This document shows, piece after piece, positions 1-12,937 of a stretch of 64,000 bases of DNA. Source of the stretch: Dioscorea cayenensis subsp. rotundata (taxonomy: Eukaryota; Streptophyta; Magnoliopsida; Dioscoreales; Dioscoreaceae); assembly GCF_009730915.1 (NCBI RefSeq), contig NC_052474.1:21611501-21675500 (forward strand), in the 5' to 3' direction. The notes under the pieces are model-generated. The model searched no databases, was not told where the DNA came from, and was given only the letters and a program-made list of their open reading frames with translations. Made by a program: the position numbers and the translations under genes. The first letter of the stretch is position 1, and every line of letters begins with the position of its first letter.

Positions 1-660
1 ATATGGTTATGGTTTTAAGGTGGAGAATATTGCTTTGAGAAAGAAAACTAGTATGATATTTATGGTGGATGAGTTGGACTAACTTGAGCAATGTAAAACA
101 TTATTAAAGAAAAGGAAGAGGCAAATACATGATTTTAAGGAGCAATTGGAGCTTATCCTCAAGGAGGAATAGATAGATGCTTTAGATGAAAATGATTGGA
201 AGGTGGTGGATCAAGAATGGGGATGTTAATGCAGCTTAGTTCCATCAAATTGGTAGTGTTTGTTGGAGAATTATTGTGATAAGATGCATAAAAGATGATA
301 GTGAAGAATCTTCAGAGAATATGGATAAGATATTAAATTTTATAGTAAATCATTCTGATATGTGCTCTAATTTGGTAGAGAGTTTAACAATCTCCACCAA
401 AAGTGAAGATATTTTCATGAAAGTCTAATCACTGATGTATTAGAAACATCATTCTCTGAAGAGGAGATTGAAAGTGCATTAAGATGTGTTCATTATATGG
501 AAGAGTAACTTGTTTGGCAGTAGCACAATTTTTTAGGAGTTGGTGAGGGATAATATTGTGAAATTTTCCAATGATTTGGGGGAATTTTCTTTCACTTATT
601 TTGATATTTCAATGCAGATGATGTTGATAATGTTAAAAGGTAATTTATATCTTCAATGTT
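1..660 (+). mobile_element. Decayed LINE (non-LTR) reverse transcriptase fragment
   Basis: Translating the plus strand in shifting frames gives pieces that resemble plant LINE ORF2. Around 215-235 there is a GDVNAA-stop-FHQIGS stretch, like the GDxNTxFFH signature just before the reverse transcriptase. Around 445-500 there is a TSFSEEEIESAL stretch, like the xFSxEEIxxAL box that precedes the KAPGPDG motif. Many stops and frame breaks interrupt it, so it is a dead fragment whose 5' part lies outside the window. The family call rests on motif likeness only. Confidence 0.5.
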
Positions 661-2163
661 TGATGTATTTGATTAGTGTTATTGCTGACTGGTCCTTAGT
701 CTTGTTAGTGTTATATGTTCGTATTATTAATGTATTTTCTCTATGTGTATGTTAAGAGAGTTCTCTTGTGATGAGTTCCACATGTTTTTGAGTTGACTAT
801 AAAAAGAAAAAGTAAGAGATGTCACACGGGTATGTTTTGAGGAATTATCTCTCGTCCTCTTATCATGATGTATTTGTAATGGAATGAATGCAATGCTGAA
901 AAATTTCCGCAGAATTTTGTATTGTGAGCAAAACCTAGCATTAATGCATACATTGTCTCAAGTTTCTTCTTCTTGCCTACAATGTATTTGAGGAATTGAC
1001 TCAAAGAATATCATTCAAGCTTTTGGCTACATCCTACAACAACTACAAAGGGACAAACTACAGTTTTGGTAATCTAAGGTCTCTGTTAGATAATGTTATC
1101 AATAATTAGGTATATTTCACTAGAGATAGCATCTGTGGTGATTAGAAACATAACTCTCACATGATTTTGGACATTTTGCCTAGATTATGTGGCAAAAAAC
1201 ATAGGTTAATGGAGATATTGGCCATTAAAGGATTAAAAGAATATCATATCAGGGTTTAAGGTCTTAAGCACAAGAATTTTTTTTTAATAATGCAATAACC
1301 ATCTACGTTTTGCACGGAAGTCAACTACTTTAATTGCTGGACATTATGATGGTGGCAACACATGAAGTTTTTTTTTAAAAAAATTTAGGTGCTAATTACA
1401 ACTCTTTTTAAAACAAAGTGATTTGAGAGTTTCAACATATTGAAAATTGAAGATGGTTGGAAAAAAATTGATGTCGTCTTTGGGTACATTTTAAGGTTGT
1501 TTTACTAATATTTGATTACTGAAAAATAATTTAATAAAATATATATTTATAATTATATGTAATACAGTAATATTTTTGTAATATTTTTATAAATTATGCA
1601 ATTTATAATTTTATTTCCGTGTTTAATTGTATTTTTAAGTTAATTGTATTGTTTGCATTTGATTACCATCGGGTTAACATATGATTTGTGTTCATAATCA
1701 TGCCAACTGTGTAATAATAATGTTGTGTTTGTGACCTATTTAGTTAATTGTGTCATGTTTGTATAATTGTATCAAACAAGTGCTTTTAGTACACACAAGT
1801 AGACATAAATTTTTTACAACCCATAAACCAAAATTACCATCTCTAAATAGAGTAAAGTTAAATGGAAATTATTTATTTATTTATTTATTATAGAGACAAA
1901 TCTTAAATTGATTATGTTTGCAAAATTTAATTCTATGTTTTAGAGCCGAGTTGAAATAAGTTTAACAAAAATTAAACTTAAGTGTAATCTGGCTTGAAAA
2001 AAATCATTTTATAACTATTTTCTTTTACTTAATGGTAATTATATAATATTTCAAATATATAACATTTTTTTATATTTCATATATTTCAACTAACTATACA
2101 AAACCCAAAATTCAATTTCCAACACCAACCATTTATGTATACATATTCATATTTTATATATCA

Positions 2164-2202
<39 letters not shown>

Positions 2203-2606
2203 TAAAAAGAGTGATAAGAGCCTAATCAGAGATGCGCACACGTGGGAAACAGAGCCTAATCTGTCGACCCATACGTCCCTCACTCTGTAGACATGTAGAC
2301 TCGATCTCGCGCCCCTCCCCAAAACAAACACCCTATGTAAAAGATCCACTACCAATTGGCCCAAAAACGGTTGGTTCATACTATATTTTTCAAACCATCT
2401 AAGTTACAAGAATAAAGGAGAAATTGCTTAACTACCTAATTACCCAATATATATAATCTAGAAAAAAATCCAAAATTATATTATAATTACAAGAAATCTC
2501 AGGGAGCTACATGCAAAAAGCCAAAAATAAAAAGGGGTTTAAAGGTTTAGAACAAATTTTCAGTGTAGAGTTCCATCTTCATCTTCTCGATCTCCCGAAG
2601 CCAGCA
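661..2606. other. AT-rich spacer and upstream region of the uS5 gene
   Basis: No gene was seen. A (TA)n microsatellite runs at about 2167-2199. The last ~100 bases before 2607 are the probable promoter and leader of the ribosomal protein gene. An in-frame ATG at 2511 exists but was not chosen as the start. Confidence 0.5.
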
Positions 2607-5600
2607 ATGGCGGCAGCCGCCGCCGCCGCCGCCACCAGGGGCAAGGGCCCCTGGGTTCGTCTTCTCTCTCTCCGCCTCTACCCTCAAACCGTCCACGTAT
2701 TCTGGCGAAATCTCTCATCCATTCCACCATCTCACCTATCCCGCCATCATCTGAACCCGTTCCAATCCCCTTCCCTGATCCTCCGCCATTTCTCCGCCTC
2801 CACCTCTGTGTCCGGCGATAGAGTCGTTCAGGAGCTGCTTGCCGAGGTGGAGAGGGAAAGGCAACTTGAGAGGGAGGAGAAGAGAAAGGCTGGAGTGGTT
2901 CTCGGTGACGATGATGGCGATTCCGAGTCAGAGGACTACATGGGGGTGACTCCTCTGATTGAGAAGCTGGAGAAGAAGAAGGCCAAGGAGTTGGAGAACA
3001 TTGATCAGTTCTGGGAGCCCACCGATTCCGAGAGCGACGACGACGAGCGGTATTCCGTCGAGGAGGTGAAGAAGCGGGTTGATGCTTTTGAGAACAAGTG
3101 CAAGAGGTTTGGCGAATTGCTTAAGAGTTTCGCTGAGTCAGGTTGTATCACCTTCATCTCCTTGTTCACAGTAATTTCTATATTCTTTTCATTGTTCTTG
3201 AGGAAAGAAAAAAAAAAAAAGTCTTTTCTTATATGTCACTGTTTAATCCATCGTTTTAGTTCAAATTTCCTTTATTTACTATGAGATGTGATCAAAATGA
3301 TAACTTGCAAATGATTTTAGACTTAATCGAGTCATGTGTCCTGTTGTCTAATCATTCTAATTTTGCGTTTCTGTTCTGCGAATTGCTTTGTATGTACACA
3401 TGCACACTCTGGCTAGGGCATTTCAAACCTTTTTCCATAATTTTTGGATCACCAGATTTTGACATTCCTAGAATGAAAGTTGTATTGATTGAGGAGGAAA
3501 GCTTGGAGTACTACATTCATCCTTTGCAAAAAAAACCAGATTGAACTTTGTTGAGAAAAGGATCTTTCTTTAAAATATTGTTGAGCAGATAACATATATC
3601 CATATAAATAAGATAATGAGGTTTATATTATACTATTAAATTGTATTGGTAGTAGGGGAGCTGTATGTAGATGGTTGTTCAAGGCTGCTATCATTTTTTT
3701 TAATCCCATTCATGCATGATAAAAGTATTCTCTGATTGTTTTTGCTCATGGATCTAAGCTGTGTACCGAATCGGTGTAACTTCTTTTTTTGTGTTGTTGC
3801 AATTGTTTGCTATTTGTCTTTTCTCTTTATCTTGCTGATAGATCTAGATCCTCTATGCGCACTCAAATAAACACATATCTTTATAGGAAATACTTGTGTG
3901 GAAAGATAAAGGATGTGAAGCAATGATCCCATGCATAGATTTTGATCTAATTATGTCAGTTGAATAGCTGCATTTTGGAAATCTTGCAACAGTAAGAAAA
4001 GATATGCTATTTGTAGGTCTTTTGTTTGCAAAGGCAAAGTTCACATGATATGCCCTGCAAGTGGTCCATATGTTCAATATTATGATGTTTGTTGTTGGAT
4101 ATTTTTATCTGCTTTTCTTACCCGTAGTTATCTAACAGAAACTCTTGATGATGCTCACAAATGGATGACAAAGATTGACAAATTTGAGGAACGGCATCTG
4201 AAGCTGCCATTGGAATACAGAGTCATAGGTGATATGATGAACCGTTTGAAACAAACCACAGGAAAGGATAGATTTATTCTCCTTCAAAAGCTAAATCGAG
4301 CAGTTAGGTTGATGGAATGCAAAGAAGCCTATGATCCCAATAACCCATCAAATTTTGGGGTTATTCAGCACCAACAGGTAGGTTCTCCTGAAGATGTTGT
4401 AGATAATACTGGGTTTGAAAGAGAAAAGCAAATGATTAAGGGTGCCAGCCTCGAAGATGACGATGAAGACTTAAATGAGACTAAAGAGAAAGATGATGTA
4501 CTGATCGATAAACTTAATGACTTAGAAAAGAAAATTGAGCAAAAGCTGGAGGAACTAGATCACACTTTTGGAAAGAAAGGTAGAGTTCTAGAGGAAGAAA
4601 TTAAAGATCTAGTGGAGGAAAGAAATTCTTTGACAGAGAAAAGGAGGAGGCCTCTATATCGAAAAGTAAGTGAAAATATTAAGCACAATGGTTTACAAAA
4701 TTAGTTTGGTTGGTATACCTCTTTCATTAGATATATATTTTGAGACTGCCACTGATACTTACAGTGGTTTACCTGCTTGGTGATTTGTTTATCTTTTCCT
4801 TTTGATACTCTGATTATGCATAAGCAAGCATATCTCTGCTTCTCTCCACTTGTACTGGATTAAGGTGGAATGTTGTGTTCCATCTAACACTAGAAATATA
4901 CTTGTTCTTTCTAAAAGTCATATTATCTACCAGTATTTTTTGCTGGCTGCAGGAATTTGCTTTTATCATTGAGTCCATTTCTCAATTTATTGTTTTGTAA
5001 TAGAGGATTCCAAGCGGCAAATGCCACTATATCCTTTTCCTTTTTTTATGTCATTGAATTTTTATAATGACAATGTTTTCTTCACATTTTCTTGTTTTCA
5101 AACAAAAGTTCCTTTTTTATGTGGTCTCAGAGAAAGCTTTGCCACTTATATAATATAAAAGCGTGGGAGTAAACCTTTGGTTGAGTATAGTTATCTTTTC
5201 ATTGATTAGGTCTCAATGTGAAGTCTTTGATATTTTCACATACCGTTTCCCTGTATGAGAGATCTACTGGTTTTCTTCTTTTTTCAATTTAAATCCAATT
5301 TCCTTTTGTGTTGTGTTTTTCTTTTTATATATATAGTTGTGTTTTTTGCCAACCCTTGGGCACTAAAATGTAGAAATTTCTTGAATTGTGACAGGGTTTT
5401 GATGTGAAGGTAATTGATGTCAATCGAACAGTTAAAGTTACCAAGGTTATTCTCTTCCTCAGTTACTTCTGTCTTGAGTGCAAATCAGCTTTCTACTAAA
5501 CGGTCTACTTCCTATTTATCCTAACCCAGGGAGGGCAACTGGTGAAGTTCACTGCATTGTTAGCCACAGGCAACTACCATGGAGTTGTTGGTTTTGCTAA

Positions 5601-7312
5601 AGCCAAAGGTCCAAATGCTAAGATTGCTATTCAAAGGGTACTTATATCCTCAAATTTTCCTCAAATTTACACTTAAAAGTTGCAACATCTTGGTTCAACG
5701 AGAGATGCTATGTAGATTGTTATCTAGGGACATATTATCTGAAGCATTAGTGAACTAATTCCAACAACAATGGTTCAAATTTACACTTAAAAGATGCAAC
5801 ATTTTGTTCAACCAGAGATGCTATGTAGATTGTTATCTAGGGACATATTATCTGAAGCATCAATGAACTGATTCCAACAACAATGGTTCAAATTTACACT
5901 TAAAAAGATGCAACATCTTGTTCAACCGGAGATGCTATGTAGACTGTTATCTAGGGACATATTATCTGAAGCATTAATGAATTGATTCCAACGACAATGG
6001 TTCAAATTTACACTTAAAAAGATGCAACATCTTGTTCAACCAGAGATGCTATGTAAACTGTTATCTAGGGAGATATTATCTGAAGCATTAATGAACTGAT
6101 TCCAACAACAATGGTTCTAATCACATGTGAAACAGAAGACATTTGTTGTAGAATAAAATGATTAAGTATCACTTCCCACTGATTCTGATAGAACCTTGTC
6201 CAGTTAAAATATTATTAAAATGAATATTTTGCAAGAACGTCTTTTTCCCGAGTAACTTCTTTTTTATGGAGGAGCACTAAGAACACCAGAATGTAACACA
6301 AATACACAAGATAGTTTGTCTTTTAGAATGAGAAAGTGGGCGAGTAAGGATATTTGACACACAGTTAGACAATTGACTCCATTAATATTTTATAATGATC
6401 TTTTCAATTAACATTGGTATTTGCGGACTTGTTTAAAAGTCCAAATGCACCAATCAAAGATGTATTCTCATCGTACACATTACTGCAAGTACCATCCTTA
6501 ACTCAACCATTGCGTTTCTTCCGTATATCTTTTGGTTAACCTGGCTCTACATTATACATGATAAACGAACAATGTAATCATGACCGGAGATTGTCTGCAC
6601 CAGGTCTCTGATGACTCTTGTAAATTAAGTCAAACTAAGACAAATTGTTAAGTCTGGTTATATTTTCCCATAGTTCAACTCTTGGATGCATGAGTGATTT
6701 CTTCTATCTTTTTTGGGTTACAGGCATATGAAAAATGTTTTCAAAATCTTCACTATGTCGAGCGGTATGAAGAGCATACAATTGCACATGCAATTCACAC
6801 GAAATACGAAAAAACCAAGGTTCAACTCGATGAACTCCTTTATTATGGTTTTTGTTTTCTTGTTTCCTCTTTTGTCAGCTCAGAAAACTATTTTGCTGAC
6901 ATGATCTCCTGCCATAGATATATTTATGGCCTGGTCCGATGAGAAGTGGAATGTCAGCCGCAAGTCGGACAGTGGAGACTGTACTATACTTGGCTGGATT
7001 CAGCAATGTCAAATCAAAGGTACGTCGTAACCAAATCTCCCCCGAATGGAGTGATCTTTCGTTAGATCATCGATCTAACAATTTTGTTTGTTTACAGATA
7101 ATTGGATCAAGAAATCCGCTTAATGTTATCAAGGTTCTATTTAAAGCATTGAACGCTGTAAGTTCAAGTTGCTTAAGCCTGTTGGCACCATACCTTCCTG
7201 TAGTTCTGTTCCTAACTTGTGTATTCGTCTCATAATCGATGTGCAGATTGAAACGCCAAAGGATGTGCAAGAGAAGTTTGGACGAACTGTTGTCGAATCT
7301 TACTTGCTGTAA
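2607..7312 (+). CDS. Ribosomal protein uS5, mitochondrial type (split gene, 514 aa)
   Basis: Small-subunit ribosomal protein S5 of organelle type. It should sit in the mitoribosome small subunit near the mRNA entry and decoding region. Eight coding exons join in frame: 2607-3141, 4139-4665, 5395-5445, 5530-5637, 6724-6819, 6918-7019, 7098-7157 and 7247-7312. The S5 N-terminal double-stranded-RNA-binding-like fold lies at about residues 357-420 (VKFTALLATGNYHGVVGFAKAK region). The C-terminal fold lies at about 440-505 (WPGPMRSGMSAASRTVETVL). The start at 2607 has good context (gcaATGgc) and begins an Ala/Arg/Ser-rich, acid-poor leader typical of an organelle presequence. An upstream in-frame ATG at 2511 is less likely. 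About 350 residues precede the S5 core and include acidic and coiled-coil-like stretches; long N-terminal extensions are known in plant mitochondrial S5. Intron 4 carries a minisatellite. Chloroplast targeting is less likely but not excluded. Confidence 0.88.
5661..6117. repeat. Minisatellite, four copies of a 113-114 bp unit, in a uS5 intron
   Basis: Near-identical units begin at about 5661, 5775, 5888 and 6002, each starting tcaaatttacactt. They share the internal block gatgctatgtag and end in ccaacaacaatggt. The array lies wholly in the intron 5638-6723 and does not alter the coding frame. Confidence 0.9.
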
Positions 7313-9429
7313 CATGCCAATATTGTTCACCGATTTCGCTTCGTAAAAAAAAGAAATGTTTTGATAAATGAGTTTGTCAAATGATGCCAGATTATTATGC
7401 TCATTACACAATATTCTCAGTGTTTGAACAAATCATTGATTATTCATTCAGCAAGGTTGTTTCCATCATGCAGGTAGCATTTGAAACACTTGGTTAGCAT
7501 ATCCATCATGCAGAGAGCTATTTTTCATTTTATATTAACTTGGATTATTTATTTCATTATTTATATTTATGTATTCAATTTTCCATATTGTTCAAGAGAA
7601 TGCCTTTCTTATTTTAAAATGTTGTTGTCAGTGAGGTAGTTATTTATCTTTTGTCAAGTAAACCAGGGACTAACATGAATTACTTTGGTCATAGTTACTA
7701 AATTTCTACTTCTTAATAACTGTAATTGCAACTAATCAATGTGATAAAAATATCAAATTCAAGCACCATAGAAAGAGAAATTGAAGTTATTAAACTCTTA
7801 AAAGCATAAGATAACTATTCTGCATGATAGCTAGGAAAAGCATCAAGGTTTTTATAAATAATAAAAAATTTAATGTTATAACTAAATAACTCTTGGTAAT
7901 ATTGTTTATAAATATATAATAAAAATTTTAAGGTTATAATTTAAATAACTCTGTATATCTACTTTAATAATATGTATAGATGATGGTGACGAAAACAATG
8001 TTGAAGGAGGAAGAAAGAATAAAATTAGGAGGAAATTTTAACCATTCAATGACGATATATTCAAATAACTAGTAACCACAACTTGATGTCTAACTCTAGA
8101 CTTAGGCAACCACTGGACGTTGAAATGTACTACATTTATGCAAGGAAATCCCCTCTTTATGAAAATTTATAAATATTTTATTCAAAGAAATGAATGATTT
8201 AAGCCACACCCAAACAAATTTTGCAGACTTGTGGTGGAATCTATGAAAAAGAAATTTTGTTTTCATTGGTAATACATACCCCATTAAATGTGTATGTGTG
8301 TGTATGAAAATTTAATTTTTATTTTTATTATAAAATAAATAAAATTCAACTTAATCAATGGTGTAAAAAAATTAAATAAAATAAATTTCTCAATTTCTCA
8401 GAGTTATCATTTTTTTTTAATGTAAAGTTGATAAAATTTTATAAATATTTAATTTAAAAAAATGGTATAAACCACAACTGAACTAATTCTGTAGTGGATT
8501 TATGAAAAAGAAATAAACTTTTTAATTACATGAATAAATGGAGGAGTGTAGATGAAATCACAAACCTATGCACAAGCATACCTTCAATAGTTTATAGATT
8601 CTCCCGGGCCACAAATGGAAAGAATTTTTCATTATTCCATGCTACCTAGATGACCAACTTTCCATAATAATATCTTAACATAATTTTTTTTAAAACAAAA
8701 ACTCTGTTTATCATTATTTAGTATGTTTAAACATCCAATATTTAACCGAAAAGAATTAGTTCAAGTGAAAATCTTGACTCATTTACACAAGTGGTTTCGA
8801 ATTTGATTCTTTGTATATATATAAAAAACATTTATTAGGAGAGATTTAGTTTAATTTTTATAATACTCCCAATACCTTACCTCATATTGATTTAAATCTT
8901 ATAGCTCATATTAAACCAATAGATCAAAAATAAAATAATAATAATAATAAGATTTTGACGCAATATAAACAAGTCATATCAGGGATATATATAGATATAA
9001 AGTTAATCTCTTAACACACTTATATTACATTTTACGTGAGCTAAGATTTGAATCTGTCTCATCAACATAACATAAACATTTAATATAAAAAATTCGGTGC
9101 TAACAAACCAAATATCGTTGATATAAGATATAAATTGTTTATATATTATAAAAAGCACACACACACGTGAGTAAGTGGTGAATGGTGGAACGCTATCCAC
9201 ACGGCTCATGTTTATGGCCACCTTTTCCATCCAACTACCTCTCCCTTCACTTCGTTCCATTGTCACCACCTTAAAACCTAAGCCAATAAAACCCACATCT
9301 CACTCCTCACCCCCTTTTTCCCATATTGCCCCTACTCCTCTCCTCCATTTACCATCTCTACCCTCTTCCACTTGGTAATAATAATAATCCCCACATTATT
9401 TCAACATATAAATATTTAATTTCAGTTCT

Positions 9430-9460
<31 letters not shown>

Positions 9461-9590
9461 TCTAATCCTTGTCAAGCAAATAGCATAAAAATTAAAAATA
9501 TTAATTTGTCATACATAAAGTTGTACATTTTTGAAAAAAAAATTAGCTCTTCTATTAAAATATATATATATATAAATCTTATAGCGTAGG
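7313..9590. other. AT-rich spacer between the uS5 and AP2 genes
   Basis: No gene was seen. It holds the uS5 3' flank, simple A/T tracts, and (TA)n followed by (CA)n at about 9430-9460. Open frames at 9003-9378 have no recognisable domain. Confidence 0.5.
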
Positions 9591-9599
9591 GTGGTGGAA

Positions 9600-9887
9600 C
9601 TCTTGAAGTGGGTTTTTTAGTTAATAGTAGAAATAAGCAAGGGCAAAAATGTCATTTGGATTGATTGGAGAAAATAAGAAAGGATAGCATACATAAGACA
9701 AAGGAAGGAAGAAAGAAAGGTGGTAGATTGAAAGCCTTCTTTTCCTTCTTCTTCTCATCTTGGCCAACTTCCCCAACTTTGCCTGCCATGCTTCCATAGA
9801 TTTTTTCCTTCATTAATCCATACTCATATATCCCTGTTTTTCCTCTCCAAGGTGAGTACCACACCATCTCTTGTCTTCTTGCTTCAC

Positions 9888-9918
<31 letters not shown>

Positions 9919-9988
9919 TAATATATATATATATGTTTCAATATTTAATGCTTTCTTTTGTCAACTCATGGCTTTGATTCATGTAGTT

Positions 9989-10019
<31 letters not shown>

Positions 10020-11227
10020 GTTTTATTGAAGTAGTTATTTCATGTTTTGGAAGAGTTTGAAGGACTGCAGATTGATTGGGAATTTGTTGGTTCTTATTGT
10101 TTTTCTGCAGTTTAAGATTGATTAGTGAATCAATCTTAAACTGCAGAAAAATGTACTGTTACCATGTAAATATCAGAAAAATGTATACATATATCTTTTT
10201 GTCTCTATTTTCATGTTTTGCTGGCAGAGCCATGAAATGTGGGGCCCTTACTTGCTAGATCAATCATGGTTGAACAGTGAAGGAGATGCGTGTTGGGATT
10301 TCAGTGTTGGAACTATTGAATTTACAAGTCATTGAGATGAATGGAATGGAAATGGGAAAATTATTTGGATGACATACAGTTTGTGGAATGAGTTTTTTGT
10401 AATAAGATTGTAATTATTGGAATTTTCTTTTTCATTTGGATAATTAAGAAGCAGAAATAGGAAAGTGAGAATTAAAATGCCAAATTTTTCATGCAGAGAG
10501 CATTGAGAAGGCTTCAGAAAAGAAGAATAATTTTTGAACCCTGCATTGCATTTGTTCATCAATCTTTTTGGTCTAATTAATGATAAGTGTATTGAAACTG
10601 ACTTTTTACTGTTACATTGTTCATCTGTGAATCTTTGAAAAAGTATAATTCGGAAGTCTGCATTGCATTTGTTTGGCAATCTTACTTTTTTATTTATTTA
10701 CTTTGGTCTAGTGATAAGTGCAGTGCATGTTCTCTTTGGAATATGGAGATTGTCTTTTGGGAATTTTTTTTACTGTTATATTGTTCATTTGTGAATCTTT
10801 AAAAAAAATATTATTTGCATAGCTTAAGATTTAGCATTCTTTAATTGTCTTGCCATTGATGTTTGGTTGTGAATAATAACAAGACAGAATGGTGAAGAAA
10901 TGGTCGCCGAAGCCGAGTTGCTTCAAATATGTGAATCTTAATCATAATATCATGATTCATGAACCGTTCTGCTTTTTGCACAAATAACTTTGTCTTCAAG
11001 AATTTCTTCTATGCCAATTGCTCATAAATCATATTTAAGAAGTTTAATCTTATCTGCAGTGTGATTCAAAAAAATAACAATATTAAAATATGGAGAACAC
11101 AATGTGATTTGTCAATGATAAATGCCTTGATTTGTGTCTCATGTCCAATTTTGCTTAGATTTTTTCATTGCCTTATATTTTCTTTGATGAATAATTTGGT
11201 GTTTCCATTAGGAATATTGGATCAGTC
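9600..11227 (+). promoter_or_regulatory. Probable promoter and intron-containing 5' leader of the AP2 gene
   Basis: A pyrimidine-rich stretch at about 9735-9851 ends in ccaag followed by gtgagt, a strong splice donor at 9852. This suggests a non-coding first exon. A second leader exon may start after ttgctggcag at 10227; it holds a short upstream reading frame (MKCGALTC). An acceptor ending at 11211 leads into the exon with the start codon at 11228. A (GTT)n microsatellite lies at 9991-10019. The leader exons are inferred from splice signals only. Confidence 0.45.
10100..10151. repeat. Perfect 24-bp inverted repeat with 4-nt loop
   Basis: The arm at 10100-10123 (tttttctgcagtttaagatt...) is exactly complementary to 10128-10151, with the loop agtg between. 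It lies inside the probable 5' leader region of the AP2 gene, just upstream of a candidate leader exon. Confidence 0.9.
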
Positions 11228-12937
11228 ATGGTAAGCTTAAGACGGCGCAGACTTTTGGGACTTTGTTCTGGTATGCTTTAACTTCTTGTACAATGATTCA
11301 AATCATATGTTTGTGAGATCAATATCACAATATTTTGAGTGTGGTGGTTATGTTTGCAAAAGAAATTGGTGTTCTTTTTATCAGTGAAATACTAATTTCT
11401 GAGTGTGACTATGCCATTGATAACTGACAATTATGATTTGTTCTTTCTTAATCAATCCTCAAAAGTCAAAACTCCTTTTTGCACTTCAATGAGGACTTGT
11501 TTTTCTTTAAAAATATAAAGAAAAAGAAAGGAGTAGATATAATATTGCTTCCTGTTTCAGTTATCTTTTGCCTTTTTAACTTTTGAACTTTCATTTTTTA
11601 ATTGTATTTGTCAATGACCTGTTTGTTCTTAGTATTGTTTATTTGTATTTATATTTGACATTTTCAGGGAAACATTCATTCAGCATTGGGATTCCTAAAT
11701 TCTTTGAAAATAACACATTTGTCGAAAGTCGTAATCAGAATATCAGGCCATCCAGTGTGCATCCGTTACCGGCAGTAATCATCGACCATCAAAAGCTGGT
11801 CAAACTAAATTGCATAATTCCATTTTCTTGTGTTCTAGTAATCAATAACTTTCTGATATTTATGTATCATTCTATCAAGTCTGATTCATTTATAATTTTT
11901 TTTTGCATGTCTATATTTCATCATTCAGATCATTTGATTTGTTTCACACGTACAGATTTCTGAAGAATGTGTAGAATCTACAACAGTGATAAAGGAGGAA
12001 GTCGATCATTATTTTCAAGGTTAATGGTTTTCTTGCAAGCAGATTATAACTACTTTAAGATTTATTCAAGTGATACTTTGGATCACTGATGAATACTTTG
12101 CTTGCATTATTCATAAGATACATTTATTTTTTTCTATTCTTAGAAATAAAAGATAAGATAAATTGATCGAAAAGCTTGTTATAATTGGAAAATAATTGGA
12201 AACTGACATAATTTCTTGTTTCTTTCCTCAAAGTTTTAATTGGTTATCAATGTTTCTCTCACGACAACTTGGTCTAAATTAGATTGTTTTTACCTGCAGA
12301 TAAAAAAATCAAACACAGAAAGAATTACAGGAGAAAGCAATATAAAGATCAGGAACCACCAATAATGCGCGGCGTTTATTTCAAAAACACAAAATGGCAA
12401 GCAGCAATAAAAGTCGACAAGAAACAAATCCACTTGGGTACTGTTGGATCACAAGAAGAGGCAGCAAAATTATACGACAGGTATGTTCGGTTCGACATAA
12501 CATATTTAACTGTGAATGGAAAAAAACTAGACTGTCAATAACTTGTTAAAAGAACCTAGACTGCATCTCAAACATCGTATTTCTTTCGTGTTACCTGTCG
12601 AAAATTATCAAACTAATAAATCAATATCACATTATTTGTATCTTTGTTTATCTGCAGAGCAGCATATATATGCGGTAGAAGGCCGAACTTTGAATTGTCA
12701 GAAGAGGAAAAACAAGAACTGAGCAGATACAAGTGGGAAGAATTCTTAGAGATTACGCGTAATTCGATTTCGAGCAAAAGTACTGAATTCATTGTTATTA
12801 GTAGTAAACTATCAAGTTCAACAATTGAGTTATTGTTTTCGATTTTTTGTTTTACAGAGCACCAGAGAAGACAAGGTGGAGGTAGAAAGAAGATGAATGA
12901 GAACAATTTGCAATGCAACAACTTAGAGAGCATGTAG
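11228..12937 (+). CDS. AP2-domain protein, APD1 / At4g13040-like (206 aa)
   Basis: Single-AP2-domain nuclear protein resembling the Arabidopsis ERF-like protein At4g13040 (APD1), a divergent AP2 protein reported to act in salicylic-acid-linked defence. Coding exons are 11228-11270, 11668-11798, 11956-12019, 12300-12480, 12658-12779 and 12858-12937; they join in frame to 206 residues. The N-terminus MVSLRRRRLLGLCSG is a basic patch typical of this small family. The AP2 domain spans about residues 103-151 (RGVYFKNTKWQAAIKV ... AAKLYDRAAYICGRRPNF) and is preceded by a lysine/arginine-rich linker. After it come a short acidic region and a basic tail, SSKKHQRRQGGGRKK. The donor after 11798 (gtcaaa) is weak, so that exon could end elsewhere. 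The donor at 12780 was preferred over an earlier GT at 12759 because it yields the SKKHxRR tail. Orthology is recalled from the family, not computed. Confidence 0.82.

Noticed and set aside
9003-9378. Open frames of 67-97 codons upstream of the AP2 leader
   Set aside because: No recognisable motif, next to A/T and CA repeats, and no convincing exon structure.
12644-12937. AP2 exon read through without splicing
   Set aside because: The open read-through across 12780-12857 breaks the conserved SKKHxRR tail, which appears only when the gtactg donor and ttacag acceptor are used.
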